Under the pieces are notes generated by a model that saw only the letters and a list, made by a program, of their open reading frames with translations, was not told where the DNA came from and did no database searches. Shown piece by piece: positions 1 to 9,600 of a stretch of 64,000 nt of DNA. The first letter of the stretch is position 1, and each line of letters starts with the position of its first letter. The stretch lies in NCBI RefSeq assembly GCF_001514305.1, contig NZ_KQ949084.1, positions 186,001-250,000 of the forward strand, given 5' to 3'. Both the position numbers and the translations under genes were made by a program. This stretch comes from Streptomyces dysideae (GTDB lineage Bacteria > Actinomycetota > Actinomycetes > Streptomycetales > Streptomycetaceae).

Positions 1-1
1 C

Positions 2-520
2 GCGGTGCTGCCGGAGGTCGTAAGGCGTCAGGCGGCCCAGGACTACGAGCGCTGGCTGCGCCGCAACCCGGACGCCCGCCCGTGGATCCGCACCTCGACC
101 TGGCAGGTGCCGCTGCACTGGTTCGTGCTGGTCGGTGACGAGGAGCGGGAGTACGGCAAGGGGTCCGGCGACGAGGCGCCCGTGCTGCGCTACCGGACGC
201 CCATGGTGCAGGCGCGGCGGCGCGTGGCGCGGGCGCTCAGGACGCTGAAGGACACCATCGACGAGGGGCCGCTGATCGACGGCCTGGTGGACGTCGGGCG
301 CTGGCTGGAGGAGTTCCATCCGCGCTCCCTGGTGGAGCTGGACTACGGCGGCCTGGTGCACGTGCTGCCGGCCGGCGAGCTCGAGGGCGATCACTCGGCG
401 GCGGACGTGGCAGCGGGCATCGACGCGCTGCGGCGTGGCGACGGGGATGCGGCTGGGGTGGCGTACGGGCGGCTCGTGGAGCGGTGGCGGGCGGTGCGGG
501 ACCGGCGCTCGGCGAACTGA
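2..520 (+). CDS. Hypothetical protein, 3' portion (5' end outside window)
   Basis: The reading frame is open from the first base of the window, so the true start lies upstream; about 172 C-terminal residues are visible. The segment is acidic and helical, with the patches WQVPLHWFVLVG near its start and RSLVELDYGGLVHVLP near residue 120. No catalytic motif, signal peptide or membrane segment is visible. I recall a conserved gene of unknown function upstream of bldC in streptomycetes and infer that this is its ortholog. Codon use is typical of the window (G/C third positions). Function unknown. Confidence 0.75.
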   Translation, partial: AVLPEVVRRQAAQDYERWLRRNPDARPWIRTSTWQVPLHWFVLVGDEEREYGKGSGDEAPVLRYRTPMVQARRRVARALRTLKDTIDEGPLIDGLVDVGRWLEEFHPRSLVELDYGGLVHVLPAGELEGDHSAADVAAGIDALRRGDGDAAGVAYGRLVERWRAVRDRRSAN

Positions 521-1071
521 ACGTGTCCTGGGTCACGATGAGCGGGTCTTAGGTCACGAACGGATGTTTGACGAGACGCCCGTTTTGGGGTTTCGTCCTC
601 GTTCTGAGGCGCTTGGAGTTCCTGAGGTTTCGTCAACATGGGACGTAGGTTCCGATCCGGGCGTTCGCCTCAAGTCCGTGTCAAGCGTGACGGACCGCAC
701 GTACGCGGCCCTTGCGTCCCTTGCCCCTCCTCGTGCCAAAATAGGACAAGGAGTCCGGGGGAGGATTCCGCTCGCATTGCACGCTTTGGGGGGTCAGATG
801 ACTCCTGCACGCCACTGTGACTGATCGTCACAGTGGCGTGACTGTCCGCTATGGCATGGTCCATCGGCTTCCGTCGCTGATGAACACCTGGAGGGCAATT
901 CCATCGGTTTGGCCGACGCGGCTGGACAGATGGTGTAGTTGTAGTGCCGAGGACAAGCCGTTCGTCCTATAACCGACTCGACTCGCGTCCGCCATTTCGG
1001 GCAACGCGGGTCAAGGTGCAGAATTTAGAGGAAAGAACCGAGAAGGTTCGGTTCTCCCGAGGAGGCCGCTC
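521..1071 (+). promoter_or_regulatory. bldC upstream region, non-coding
   Basis: No convincing gene lies in these 551 bases: the small open frames overlap one another on both strands and lack codon bias. The stretch is less G+C-rich than its surroundings and must carry the bldC promoter. A strong hairpin at 808-840 is its only clear structure. The end runs into the bldC ribosome site, GGAGG, about eight bases before the ATG. Confidence 0.5.
808..840. promoter_or_regulatory. Perfect 14-bp inverted repeat upstream of bldC
   Basis: Arms CACGCCACTGTGAC and GTCACAGTGGCGTG are separated by five bases (TGATC). No T-run follows on either strand, so it is not a classic terminator. It may be an operator in the bldC promoter region or a weak terminator for the upstream gene. 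The bound factor is unknown. Confidence 0.45.
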
Positions 1072-1278
1072 ATGACCGCTCGCACCCCTGATGCCGAGCC
1101 GCTGCTGACCCCGGCTGAGGTCGCCACGATGTTCCGCGTAGACCCGAAGACGGTCACGCGGTGGGCGAAGGCCGGAAAGCTTACGTCCATCCGTACGCTC
1201 GGCGGACACCGCCGTTACCGCGAGGCTGAGGTCCGCGCTCTGCTCGCGGGTATCCCGCAGCAGCGCAGCGAGGCCTGA
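1072..1278 (+). CDS. bldC: Developmental regulator BldC (MerR-like HTH protein)
   Basis: This 68-residue protein is essentially one winged-helix domain of the MerR type: LLTPAEVATMFRVDPKTVTR forms the helix-turn-helix and GGHRRYRE the wing. It lacks the dimerisation coiled coil and effector domain of full MerR proteins. BldC is known in Streptomyces to bind DNA cooperatively at direct repeats and to hold back entry into development. The ATG is preceded by GGAGG at a normal distance. A perfect terminator follows at 1424-1464. The size and sequence match what I remember of BldC closely. Confidence 0.96.
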   Translation: MTARTPDAEPLLTPAEVATMFRVDPKTVTRWAKAGKLTSIRTLGGHRRYREAEVRALLAGIPQQRSEA

Positions 1279-1423
1279 ACAACTCCATATCCGGGCAAAC
1301 CGGCAGGTCCCCCCACTGTGCCGTAGCGCCCGAACCCTAGCTCCAAGCGACGCGGGTTCTGCCCCAACAGGGCCCACGCCCAAGCCAGTCAGAGCTCTTC
1401 AGGCAAGCAACAGGGTGCGTCGT

Positions 1424-1464
1424 AGATCGCGCTGGACTCCGCCGGGTCCAGCGCGATCTTTTTT
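1424..1464 (+). terminator. Rho-independent terminator after bldC
   Basis: GATCGCGCTGGA pairs with TCCAGCGCGATC across a ten-base loop, followed by a run of six T. It ends the bldC transcript about 150 bases after the stop codon. The rest of 1279-1680 shows no gene; it contains an A+T-rich patch near 1565-1600. Confidence 0.85.
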
Positions 1465-1680
1465 GTGCGCGCTGTGGTGCCGGCCGGACACGTCTGTGAG
1501 CGTCCTTGTCGGAGTCTGGTGGGGGGTGTGGGGAGGGGTGTCGGGAGGGCCGTCGGGTCTGGTGCAATTGCACATATTAAATCGACCAGTTGTAGGCAGG
1601 GTGTAAGTACCGCGGTTTCAAAAACTCATGCGGTGACACCCGTCACATGCCGGGATGCTTGTTGCCTCTGGCGTAGTGCG

Positions 1681-1908
1681 CTACAGGGAGGCGGGGGAGG
1701 GGCTTTCGTCCTCCATGGCCTCTACGGCCTTCACCGCCTTCACGGTCTCCTCGGGGCCACTGCCGGCGTTGTGCGGCGGGGAGTCCATCGCCAGCCGCAG
1801 CAGCTGATGGCAGATCGGGCAGTGCCGGGTGAGATGTCGATAGGAGGAGGCGGCTGCCAGATGTGCACGAAGCAACGCCCGAGTCTCGTGCCTAGCCGAA
1901 GCCGCCAT
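1681..1908 (-). CDS. Small conserved streptomycete protein (DUF6274-type)
   Basis: A 75-residue protein. Its N-terminal half, RHETRALLRAHLAAASSY followed by RHLTRHCPICHQLLRLAM, looks like a conserved short streptomycete protein that I associate with DUF6274. A histidine and a CxxC pair (CPIC) suggest a possible small metal site, but no function is known to me. I chose the internal ATG at 1908 because GGAGGTGGCGT lies directly before it; the longer open frame reads through the tRNA-side sequence and has no ribosome site. The tail is acidic and probably disordered. Confidence 0.75.
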   Translation of the reverse strand: MAASARHETRALLRAHLAAASSYRHLTRHCPICHQLLRLAMDSPPHNAGSGPEETVKAVKAVEAMEDESPSPASL

Positions 1909-2005
1909 ACGCCACCTCCAGGAGGGCCTGCGGGGAACGGGCCTGGTTTCTGGGTACCGAGCGAATGTGACGGCGTCAAGGCGCTGCGGAGCGTCGTGCG
2001 GACGC

Positions 2006-2039
2006 AAGAGAGCCCGGGTCATCCGACCCGGGCTCTCTT
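2006..2039 (-). terminator. Hairpin terminator downstream of tRNA-Asp
   Basis: AAGAGAGCCCGGGTC pairs perfectly with GACCCGGGCTCTCTT across a four-base loop. It lies 13 bases beyond the 3' end of tRNA-Asp on the minus strand, so it most likely ends that transcript. It is symmetrical and could act in both directions. Confidence 0.75.
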
Positions 2040-2051
2040 TACTGCTTGCTG

Positions 2052-2126
2052 CGGTCCTGACGGGATTTGAACCCGCGGCCTCCACCTTGACAGGGTGGCG
2101 AGCACTCCAAACTGCTCCACAGGACC
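2052..2126 (-). tRNA. tRNA-Asp (GUC), copy 1
   Basis: A 75-base cloverleaf on the minus strand. The acceptor stem GGTCCTG pairs with CAGGACC, the anticodon loop is CTGTCAA (anticodon GUC), and the T arm contains GGTTCAAATCC. The discriminator base is G and CCA is not encoded. The same 75 bases recur at 6434-6508, so two identical copies flank hrpA and tRNA-Phe. Confidence 0.95.
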
Positions 2127-2220
2127 AGGTTTCGCGGCGCGATTCCTGCGTTGCGCTGCGAGAAGAGACTGTACAGGAGGGGGTGGGCCCCGGTCGAACT
2201 CACCCAACGTACAGGGCCGG

Positions 2221-5200
2221 TTACGGGACCAGCGCGTCGATCGTCTTCACGATGCGCTTGTCGGAGACGGGATACGCCGTGCCGAGCGCGTGGGCGAAGT
2301 AGCTGACCCGGAGCTCCTCGATCATCCAGCGGACGTCCAGGACCGGCGAGGGGACCGGGCGGCCCTGCGGCATCTGCTCCAGGAGCCAGGCGTACTCGTC
2401 CTGCATCTCGTGGACCTTCTCCATACGGGTCGTGTCCCGCTGGACGTTGGTCGGCATCTGCTGGAGGCGCCGGTCCACCGCGACCAGATAGCGCATCAGG
2501 TCCGGCATCCGGCGCAGGCCCGCCTCCGTCACGAAACCGGGCCGTACGAGGGCGTCCAGCTGCTTGCGTACGTCCGTGAGGTTCGCGAGCAGCACAGGGC
2601 TTCGTACGCCCTTCAGACGGCGCTCACAGGCCTGCCAGGCGGCCAGCACCTGCTGCACCTGGCCCACCGTACGGACCGTCGTGTCGACGATCTCGGCGCG
2701 CACTTTGTCGTAGAGCTTCCGGTACGACTCCTCGTCCCACGCGGGGCCCCCGAAGTCCCCGATCAGCTTGTCCGCCGCCGCCATCGCGCAGTCGTCGAAC
2801 AGGGCCTGGATGGAGCCGTGCGGGTTGGCGGACAGGGCGAGCTTCTGGGCGTTCGTCAGCTTCTCGGACGCGAACTTCGCGGGATTCACCGGGATGTTGC
2901 GAAGGATCAGCCGGCGGGTGCCCTTCCACATCGCCAGCTGCTGCTCCGCCTCCGTGTCGAAGAGGCGTACGGAGACCGTGTCGCCGTCGTCGACCAGCGC
3001 CGGGTACGCCTTCACCGGCTGGCCGGCGCGGCGGGTCTCGAAGACGCGGGTGAGCGTGCCGATGGACCAGTCGGTGAGGCCCTTGCGTTCCAGGGACTCG
3101 CCGCCCTGGCGCTCGGCGGTCGCGGCCGCGGCCTGCGAGAGGGCCTGCCGTGCCTTCGGCTTCAGCTGGAGCTTCAGCGTCTCCAGGTCCTTGTCCTCGG
3201 CGAGCTTGCGGCGCCGCTCGTCGACGATGCGGAAGGTGATGCGCAGATGCTCCGGCACCCGCGCCCAGTCGAAGTCGTCGGCCTCGAAGGGCACGCCGAC
3301 CATGCGCTTGAGCTCGCGCGCCATGGTGGTGGTGAGGGGCTCCTGCTGTGACATCGGGCGGCCAGAGGCCGACGGCACAGCGGTGTCCAGGAACCGCTTC
3401 GCGAAGTTCGGCGCGGGGACGTAGTTCCGGCGGATCGGCTTCGGCAGGGAGCGGATCAGCTCGGTGACGAGCTCTTCCCGCAGGCCCGGGATCTGCCAGT
3501 CGAAGCCCTCGTCCGTGACCTGGTTGAGGACCTGGAGCGGGATGTGGACGGTCACGCCGTCGGCGTCCGCGCCCGGCTCGAACTGGTACGTGACGCGGAA
3601 CTTCAGCGGTCCCTGGCGCCAGGAGTCCGGATAGTCGTCCTTGGTGACCGCTTCCGCCGACTCGCGGATGAGCATCTCCCGCTCGAAGTCGAGGAAATCG
3701 GGCTGCTCGTGCCGTTTGTGCTTCCACCAGGAGTCGAAGTGGGCGCCGGAGACGACGTGTTCGGGGACCCGCTGGTCGTAGAAGTCGAAGAGCGTCTCGT
3801 CGTCGACGACGATGTCCCGGCGCCGGGCACGGTGCTCCAGTTCCTCGACCTCGCTGAGGAGTCTGCGGTTGTCGGCGAAGAACTTGTGGTGGGTGCGCCA
3901 GTCGCCCTCGACGAGGGCGTTGCGAATGAACAGTTCGCGCGAGGTCTCCGGGTCGATCCGGCCGTAGTTGACCTTGCGCTGGGCGATGATCGGGACGCCG
4001 TAGAGCGTGACCTTCTCGTACGCCATCACCGCGGCCTGGTCCTTCTCCCAGTGCGGTTCGCTGTACGTCCGCTTCAGGAGGTGCTCGGCGAGCGGCTCGA
4101 CCCACTCGGGCTCGATCTTCGCGTTGACGCGGGCCCAGAGCCGGGAGGTCTCCACCAGCTCCGCCGACATCACGAAGCGCGGGGTCTTCTTGAAGAGGGC
4201 GGAGCCAGGGAAGATCGCGAACTTGGCGCTCCGCGCGCCCAGGTACTCATTCTTCGAGCCGTCCTTCACGTCCTTCATCCCGATGTGGGAGAGGAGGCCG
4301 GCGAGGAGCGAGACATGGACGCGGTCGGCGGGGGCGTCGTCCTCGTCGAGGTGGATGCCCATCTGCTTGGCGACGGTCCTCAACTGCGAGTAGATGTCCT
4401 GCCATTCGCGAATGCGCAGGAAGTTGAGGTACTCCTGCTTGCACATCCGGCGGAACGACGACGAACCCCGCTCCTTCTGCTGCTCACGGATGTAGCGCCA
4501 CAGGTTGAGATAGGCGAGGAAGTCGCTCGTCTCGTCCTTGAAGCGGGCGTGCTGCTGGTCGGCCTGGGTCTGCTTGTCGGCGGGGCGTTCGCGCGGGTCC
4601 TGGATGGAGAGCGCGGCCGCTATGACCATGACCTCGCGGACACAGCCGTTCTTGTCGGCCTCCAGGACCATGCGGGCCAGGCGGGGGTCGACGGGGAGCT
4701 GCGCGAGCTTGCGGCCGGTGTCGGTGAGCCGCTTGCGTGCGTCCTTCTGGGCCGGGTCCAGCGCGCCGAGCTCCTGGAGGAGCTGGACGCCGTCGCGGAT
4801 GTTGCGGTGGTCCGGCGGGTCGATGAAGGGGAACTTCTCGATGTCGCCGAGGCCGGCGGCGGTCATCTGCAGGATGACGCTGGCCAGGTTCGTACGGAGG
4901 ACCTCCGCGTCCGTGAACTCCGGGCGGGCAAGGAAGTCGTCCTCGGAGAAGAGGCGGATGCAGATGCCGTCGCTGGTGCGTCCGCAGCGGCCCTTGCGCT
5001 GGTTGGCGCTGGCCTGGGAGATCGGCTCGATGGGGAGACGCTGGACCTTGGTGCGGTGGCTGTACCGGCTGATCCGGGCGAAGCCGGGGTCGATGACGTA
5101 CTTGATGCCCGGGACGGTGAGGGAGGTCTCGGCGACGTTGGTCGCCAGAACGATCCTGCGGCCGGTGTGGGGCTGGAAGACGCGGTGCTGCTCGGCGTGC

Positions 5201-6213
5201 GAGAGCCGGGCGTAGAGGGGGAGGACCTCGGTGCCCTGCCCATGAGCGCCTCCGGCGCGGGGGTAGTTCTTCTTGATGAGCGCGTCCGCGGTGTCGCGGA
5301 TCTCCCTCTCTCCCGAGAGGAAGACGAGGATGTCGCCCTTGCCTTCGGCCTGGAGTTCCTCGACGGCGTCGCAGATCGCGGTGATCTGGTCGCGGTCGGC
5401 ATCGTCGCCGTCCTCTTCGAGGAGGGGGCGGTAGCGCACCTCGACGGGATACGTCCGGCCGCTGACCTCGATGATCGGGGCGTCGCCGAAGTGCCGGGAG
5501 AAGCGCTCGGGATCGATGGTCGCCGAGGTGATGACGACTTTCAGATCCGGCCGCTTCGGCAGCAACTGCGCGAGATAGCCGAGCAGGAAGTCGATGTTCA
5601 GGGACCGCTCGTGGGCCTCGTCGATGATGATCGTGTCGTAGGCGCGCAGCTCGCGGTCGGTCTGGATCTCGGCGAGCAGGATGCCGTCCGTCATGAGCTT
5701 GATGAAGGTGGCGTCCTGGTTCACCTGGTCGGTGAAGCGGACCTTCCAGCCGACGGCTTCACCGAGCGGCGTGTTCATCTCCTCGGCGACGCGCTCGGCG
5801 ACGGTGCGGGCGGCGATACGACGGGGCTGGGTGTGCCCGATCATGCCGCGCACGCCCCGGCCGAGCTCGAGGCAGATCTTCGGGATCTGCGTCGTCTTCC
5901 CGGACCCGGTCTCACCGGCGACGATCACGACCTGGTGATCACGGATGGCCTCCGCGATCACGTCCTTCTTCTGGCTGACGGGCAGCTGCTCGGGATACGT
6001 GACGGACGGCACACGGGCACGCCGCTCGCCCATCCGTACCTCGGCCTTCCCGACCTCGGCCTCGATCTCGGCGAGCACGGCGGCGCGGGCCTCGGCGCTA
6101 CGAATCTTGCGTGCACCTTCGAGCCTGCGCCCGAGCCGGTGCGCATCACGCAGGGACAGCTCGGTCAGGCGGGGGGCGAGAACGCCGAGGGCGGGGGCAG
6201 GGTGCGTAGACAT
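2221..6213 (-). CDS. hrpA: DEAH-box ATP-dependent RNA helicase HrpA
   Basis: A 1,330-residue protein, close in length to E. coli HrpA (about 1,300). Seen near the N-terminus are the Walker A motif GETGSGKTTQIP (about residue 100), the DEAH box in IIIDEAHERSLN (about 200) and motif VI QRKGRCGR (about 410), followed by the helicase-associated and OB-fold regions and the long HrpA-type C-terminal domain. DEAH helicases of this family act on RNA; HrpA in E. coli rescues stalled ribosomes and processes mRNA, and a similar role is inferred here. The ATG at 6213 gives the N-terminus MSTHPAPALG. It is monocistronic, lying between tRNA genes on the same strand. Confidence 0.96.
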   Translation of the reverse strand: MSTHPAPALGVLAPRLTELSLRDAHRLGRRLEGARKIRSAEARAAVLAEIEAEVGKAEVRMGERRARVPSVTYPEQLPVSQKKDVIAEAIRDHQVVIVAGETGSGKTTQIPKICLELGRGVRGMIGHTQPRRIAARTVAERVAEEMNTPLGEAVGWKVRFTDQVNQDATFIKLMTDGILLAEIQTDRELRAYDTIIIDEAHERSLNIDFLLGYLAQLLPKRPDLKVVITSATIDPERFSRHFGDAPIIEVSGRTYPVEVRYRPLLEEDGDDADRDQITAICDAVEELQAEGKGDILVFLSGEREIRDTADALIKKNYPRAGGAHGQGTEVLPLYARLSHAEQHRVFQPHTGRRIVLATNVAETSLTVPGIKYVIDPGFARISRYSHRTKVQRLPIEPISQASANQRKGRCGRTSDGICIRLFSEDDFLARPEFTDAEVLRTNLASVILQMTAAGLGDIEKFPFIDPPDHRNIRDGVQLLQELGALDPAQKDARKRLTDTGRKLAQLPVDPRLARMVLEADKNGCVREVMVIAAALSIQDPRERPADKQTQADQQHARFKDETSDFLAYLNLWRYIREQQKERGSSSFRRMCKQEYLNFLRIREWQDIYSQLRTVAKQMGIHLDEDDAPADRVHVSLLAGLLSHIGMKDVKDGSKNEYLGARSAKFAIFPGSALFKKTPRFVMSAELVETSRLWARVNAKIEPEWVEPLAEHLLKRTYSEPHWEKDQAAVMAYEKVTLYGVPIIAQRKVNYGRIDPETSRELFIRNALVEGDWRTHHKFFADNRRLLSEVEELEHRARRRDIVVDDETLFDFYDQRVPEHVVSGAHFDSWWKHKRHEQPDFLDFEREMLIRESAEAVTKDDYPDSWRQGPLKFRVTYQFEPGADADGVTVHIPLQVLNQVTDEGFDWQIPGLREELVTELIRSLPKPIRRNYVPAPNFAKRFLDTAVPSASGRPMSQQEPLTTTMARELKRMVGVPFEADDFDWARVPEHLRITFRIVDERRRKLAEDKDLETLKLQLKPKARQALSQAAAATAERQGGESLERKGLTDWSIGTLTRVFETRRAGQPVKAYPALVDDGDTVSVRLFDTEAEQQLAMWKGTRRLILRNIPVNPAKFASEKLTNAQKLALSANPHGSIQALFDDCAMAAADKLIGDFGGPAWDEESYRKLYDKVRAEIVDTTVRTVGQVQQVLAAWQACERRLKGVRSPVLLANLTDVRKQLDALVRPGFVTEAGLRRMPDLMRYLVAVDRRLQQMPTNVQRDTTRMEKVHEMQDEYAWLLEQMPQGRPVPSPVLDVRWMIEELRVSYFAHALGTAYPVSDKRIVKTIDALVP

Positions 6214-6299
6214 ACGCGGTCCAGGATCTCATCCCGGGGAAATTCGTGGCGAACGATTTCTCTGCGGTGCAGTGCCAGGGGTGTCGACGCCAACGCAAA

Positions 6300-6326
6300 A
6301 CCCCCGTCGATCATCTCGACGGGGGT
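6300..6326 (-). terminator. Terminator after tRNA-Asp/tRNA-Phe
   Basis: ACCCCCGTCGA pairs with TCGACGGGGGT. On the minus strand the hairpin is followed by TTTTGCG. It lies directly downstream of the tRNA-Asp/tRNA-Phe pair and upstream of hrpA. Confidence 0.85.
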
Positions 6327-6336
6327 CCTTGGGTGG

Positions 6337-6410
6337 TGGCTGGGGCCGGGGTCGAACCGGCGACCTATCGCTTTTCAGGCGATCGCTCGTACCAACTGAG
6401 CTACCCAGCC
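6337..6410 (-). tRNA. tRNA-Phe (GAA)
   Basis: A 74-base cloverleaf. Acceptor GGCTGGG pairs with CCCAGCC, the anticodon loop is CTGAAAA (anticodon GAA), and the T loop TTCGACC is standard. The discriminator is A, and CCA is encoded in the next three bases. It follows tRNA-Asp copy 2 by 23 bases on the same strand, so the two are probably co-transcribed. Confidence 0.96.
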
Positions 6411-6433
6411 ACGAGGTTTCACAGAAACCTCGG

Positions 6434-6508
6434 CGGTCCTGACGGGATTTGAACCCGCGGCCTCCACCTTGACAGGGTGGCGAGCACTCCAAACTGCTCC
6501 ACAGGACC
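6434..6508 (-). tRNA. tRNA-Asp (GUC), copy 2
   Basis: Identical over all 75 bases to the copy at 2052-2126: acceptor GGTCCTG/CAGGACC, anticodon GUC. It heads the tRNA-Asp/tRNA-Phe transcription unit. The identity of the two copies suggests a recent duplication or gene conversion. Confidence 0.95.
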
Positions 6509-6650
6509 AGGCTGTTGCGTACGACAGTGTCGCACACGGCGATGTGGGTTCCAAAAAGATGGCTTCTGGTTGGTTTGACCTGCACTTTTTCGGTGCCCGG
6601 CATCGCTGGATCAGCATATCAGAGCTCCGATGGTGTCCCGAACCCGTTAT

Positions 6651-9600
6651 TCAGGGGCCCGTGTGGACGTACGCCGCCCACCAGAGGGGATCGGGGTTGT
6701 GGTCGCGCAGGTGGCGTACGGCGGCGTGCAGGGCCTGGGCCGGGGGCAGGGCCTCGTTGCCCTCGGTGTCCCACAGGGCCGTGTAGAAGGCGTCGGCAAC
6801 GCGGAGCGCGCCGACGTCGTCCACCGCCCACTGGGCCGCCACGGCATGGGCGAACCCGGCCAGTTGCAGGGCGCCGGCCAGGTGGATCGCCTCGTCGGCC
6901 AGGACGATGGCGCCGCGGGCGGTCTCGCAGGCCGAGAGGTAGGCCAGGTGGGCGGCGGTCAGGCGGAGGCGGGAGATGTCGGCGACCGTCACGGGGCCGG
7001 CCTCGTCGTGGTCGTGGAGGTGGAGGGCGCCGCCCGCGGAGGTGCTGGCGCCCTGGGTGCCGTGGCCGGAGAAGTGCAGGTGGGTGTGGGTGGGGAGGGC
7101 TGAGAGGAGCGCCTGGCGGGTTGCTTCGGGGGCGGTCAGGAGGGTGGGGGCGGGGACGCGGTTCGTGAGTAGGCGTATCTCTTCCGTCGCGTGGGGGAGG
7201 GGTGGGAGGCCTGGGGTTGTGGACTGGTCCACCGCCAGTAGGCGGGTGGGGGGTGGGGTGCTCCCCGTCGTGGTGGTCAGGGCTCGCAGGGTTGGTGTGT
7301 ACGAGCAGACGTGGCGGTCGGGGAGGGAACGGGTCTCGTCGGCCGCCGTGGGCGTGTAGTGGCCCGCGGCGTGCAGGGGGAGGAGGGCGAGCAGGCCCGT
7401 GGGGCACCACCACAGGTGGGAGCCGGGCGGGGCGGGGTCCAGGGCGGCCAGGACGGGGGCCGCCACCGTGTCCCACAGCCAGGCCAGGGTGCGGATCAGG
7501 ACGCGCTGGGCACGCCAGGCGCCGGCGGGGGAGCCGCCGAGGGCGGACAGGGCGTCCAGAAGGGCGCCCGTACGTTCGATGAGGCCGCCGTCGCCGTCCA
7601 GGTGCAGGCCGGGGAGGGGGACCGTGCGCAGGCCGGTGCCGGTGACGATGAGGGCGTCGCAGCGCAGGGTGCTGGTGTTGACGACGATCACGGGGCCGTT
7701 CGCGGCGGTGGCCTGGAGGCGGTCGGGAGAGGGCAGGCGCAGGAAGTCCTCCAGGCCGGGGAGTTCGCGGGCCCGGGCGATCAACTCGTCCATCTCGCGG
7801 GCGAGTTCGCGGTGCTGTTCAGCCGCCGTGCGCTGGGCGCGGGACAGGCGGGCGGGGTCGGTCGTACCCGCGCTCGCCGGGGCGGGGTCCGGGGCCGGGG
7901 TCTCCAGCAGGGCCCGGATCTCGCGGATGCGGTCGGCCAGCCGGGGGGCGCGTTCGCGCAGGTCGGTCATGTCGTCGCGGGTGTTCAGGGACTGGGCGAG
8001 GAGGACGCCTCGGCCCTGTTCCAGCAGGCGCAGGGCCTCCTGCGGGTGGCCGGCGTTCAGGGCCGCGGCGGCGGCGTCGTTGGCCAGGCCCGGCACCTTG
8101 CCGAGGGCGTCGAGGCGGTCCCGGCGGTCGAGGCCGTGCCAGGCCGGCAGGGGCAGTTCGGCGACGGCGGCCCGGTAGGCGTCGAGGGCCTCGTTCCAGT
8201 CGCCGAGGGCGGTGGCGGCGGCGGTCCAGCCGCGGGCGGCGTTGAAGCGTACGGAGGCCGGGGCGGTGGCGATGGTGGTGGCCTGGCGGAGGACTTCGCA
8301 GGCGGTGCGGAGGTCGGCCTCAGTGCCGTTGTCGGTAGCGGTGGCGCTGGTGTCTGTTCCGGTGCGGTGCCTGGTGCTGGCGTCGGCTCCGTTTCCGGTG
8401 CGTGCCCGGGGCCCGGCGTCGGTCCGATCCCTGGCGCCAGCCTTCGATCCGTCCTGGATCGGAAGGAGTGAGCCCGAGGTCAGGATCAGCGTCGGAGTCG
8501 ATGTCGAGGCCGGGAACGGGTCCGGAGCCGGGGACGGAGGCGGGACCGTTTCCGTTTCCGTTTCCGTTTCCGGAGCCGGAGCCGGAGCCGGAGCCGGGCC
8601 CCGAGCCGAGGTCGAAGCCCCGGGCCGGCCCTCGCCCTCGCCTTCGTGCCCGCTGCCCTCCACCCCCGCCACCCGCCCCAGCAGCGCCGCCCCCAGCGTG
8701 GTCAGGCATGCCGCCCGTTGTGGATGGTCCTCGGGGATGGTCCGTAGGGCCGCGCGGGCGACGTGGGCGGCTTCCGTCGCGGCGTCGGTGTCCGTGTCCG
8801 TGCGGGTCAGGAGGGCCGTCGCGAGGTTGGTCAGGTAGAGCGGGCGTGCGGGGTGGCCTTCGGGGCACAGGCGTACGGCGTCGCGGAGGCGGACGACCGC
8901 CTCGTCGGCGTCGGAGCGGCGGCCGTCGCGTTCGTGGCGGCGGCGCAGGGCCAGGCCCAGGTTGCTCAGGCAGGCCGGGCGGTGTGGGTGGTCGTCGGGG
9001 ACGCCGGCCGCGGCGCGGGCCGCGTCGATCGCGTCGTCGAGGTCGGCCGCGGTGCGGGTCCGGTCGTAGCGGGCGAGGAGGGCGAGGGTGAGGCTGCCGC
9101 GGTGCCCGGGGCCGTCCACGTGGCCGTCGGGCAGGGCGGCCACCGCCGTGCGGAGCGACTCGATCGCCTCGTCCAGGTCGGCGAGGGCGCCCGACGCCTC
9201 GTAGCGGCGGCGCAGGGCGATGCCCAGGTTGGCGAGGTGGACGATGCGGTGGGCGACGTCCGTGGTGGTCGTCGACTCCACCGACTCGCGGCCCGCGCGC
9301 ACCGCGTCCGTGAGGTCCTGCTGGGCGCCGTACGCGGTGTGTCGGGCGATCAGGGCCGTACAGAGGTTGGTGAGGTAGACCGCCCGGCGGGGGTGTTCCG
9401 TGGGGAGAGCATCGATCGCCTGTTCGCTCAGGTCGACTGCTCGGTCCAGGTCGGTGCGGTCGCCGAGGCGTTCGGCTCGGACGCGGAGGGCGGCGCCCAG
9501 GTCGGAGAGGAGTTTCGCGTGGTGGGCCGTGGAGCGGTGGCGGGTGCGCAGGGCGGTTTCCAGGTGGCGTACGGCCTCGTCGAGCAGGGTGAGGTCGTCG

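Noticed and set aside
435..824. 129-residue open frame before bldC
   Set aside because: It starts inside the preceding gene, lacks codon bias and runs over the hairpin at 808-840.
3544..6399. 951-residue open frame antisense to hrpA
   Set aside because: It mirrors the hrpA codons (Val/Leu/Asp/Glu/Arg-rich), runs through tRNA-Phe and has no ribosome site. It is a high-G+C shadow frame, as is the 418-residue frame at 2095-3351.
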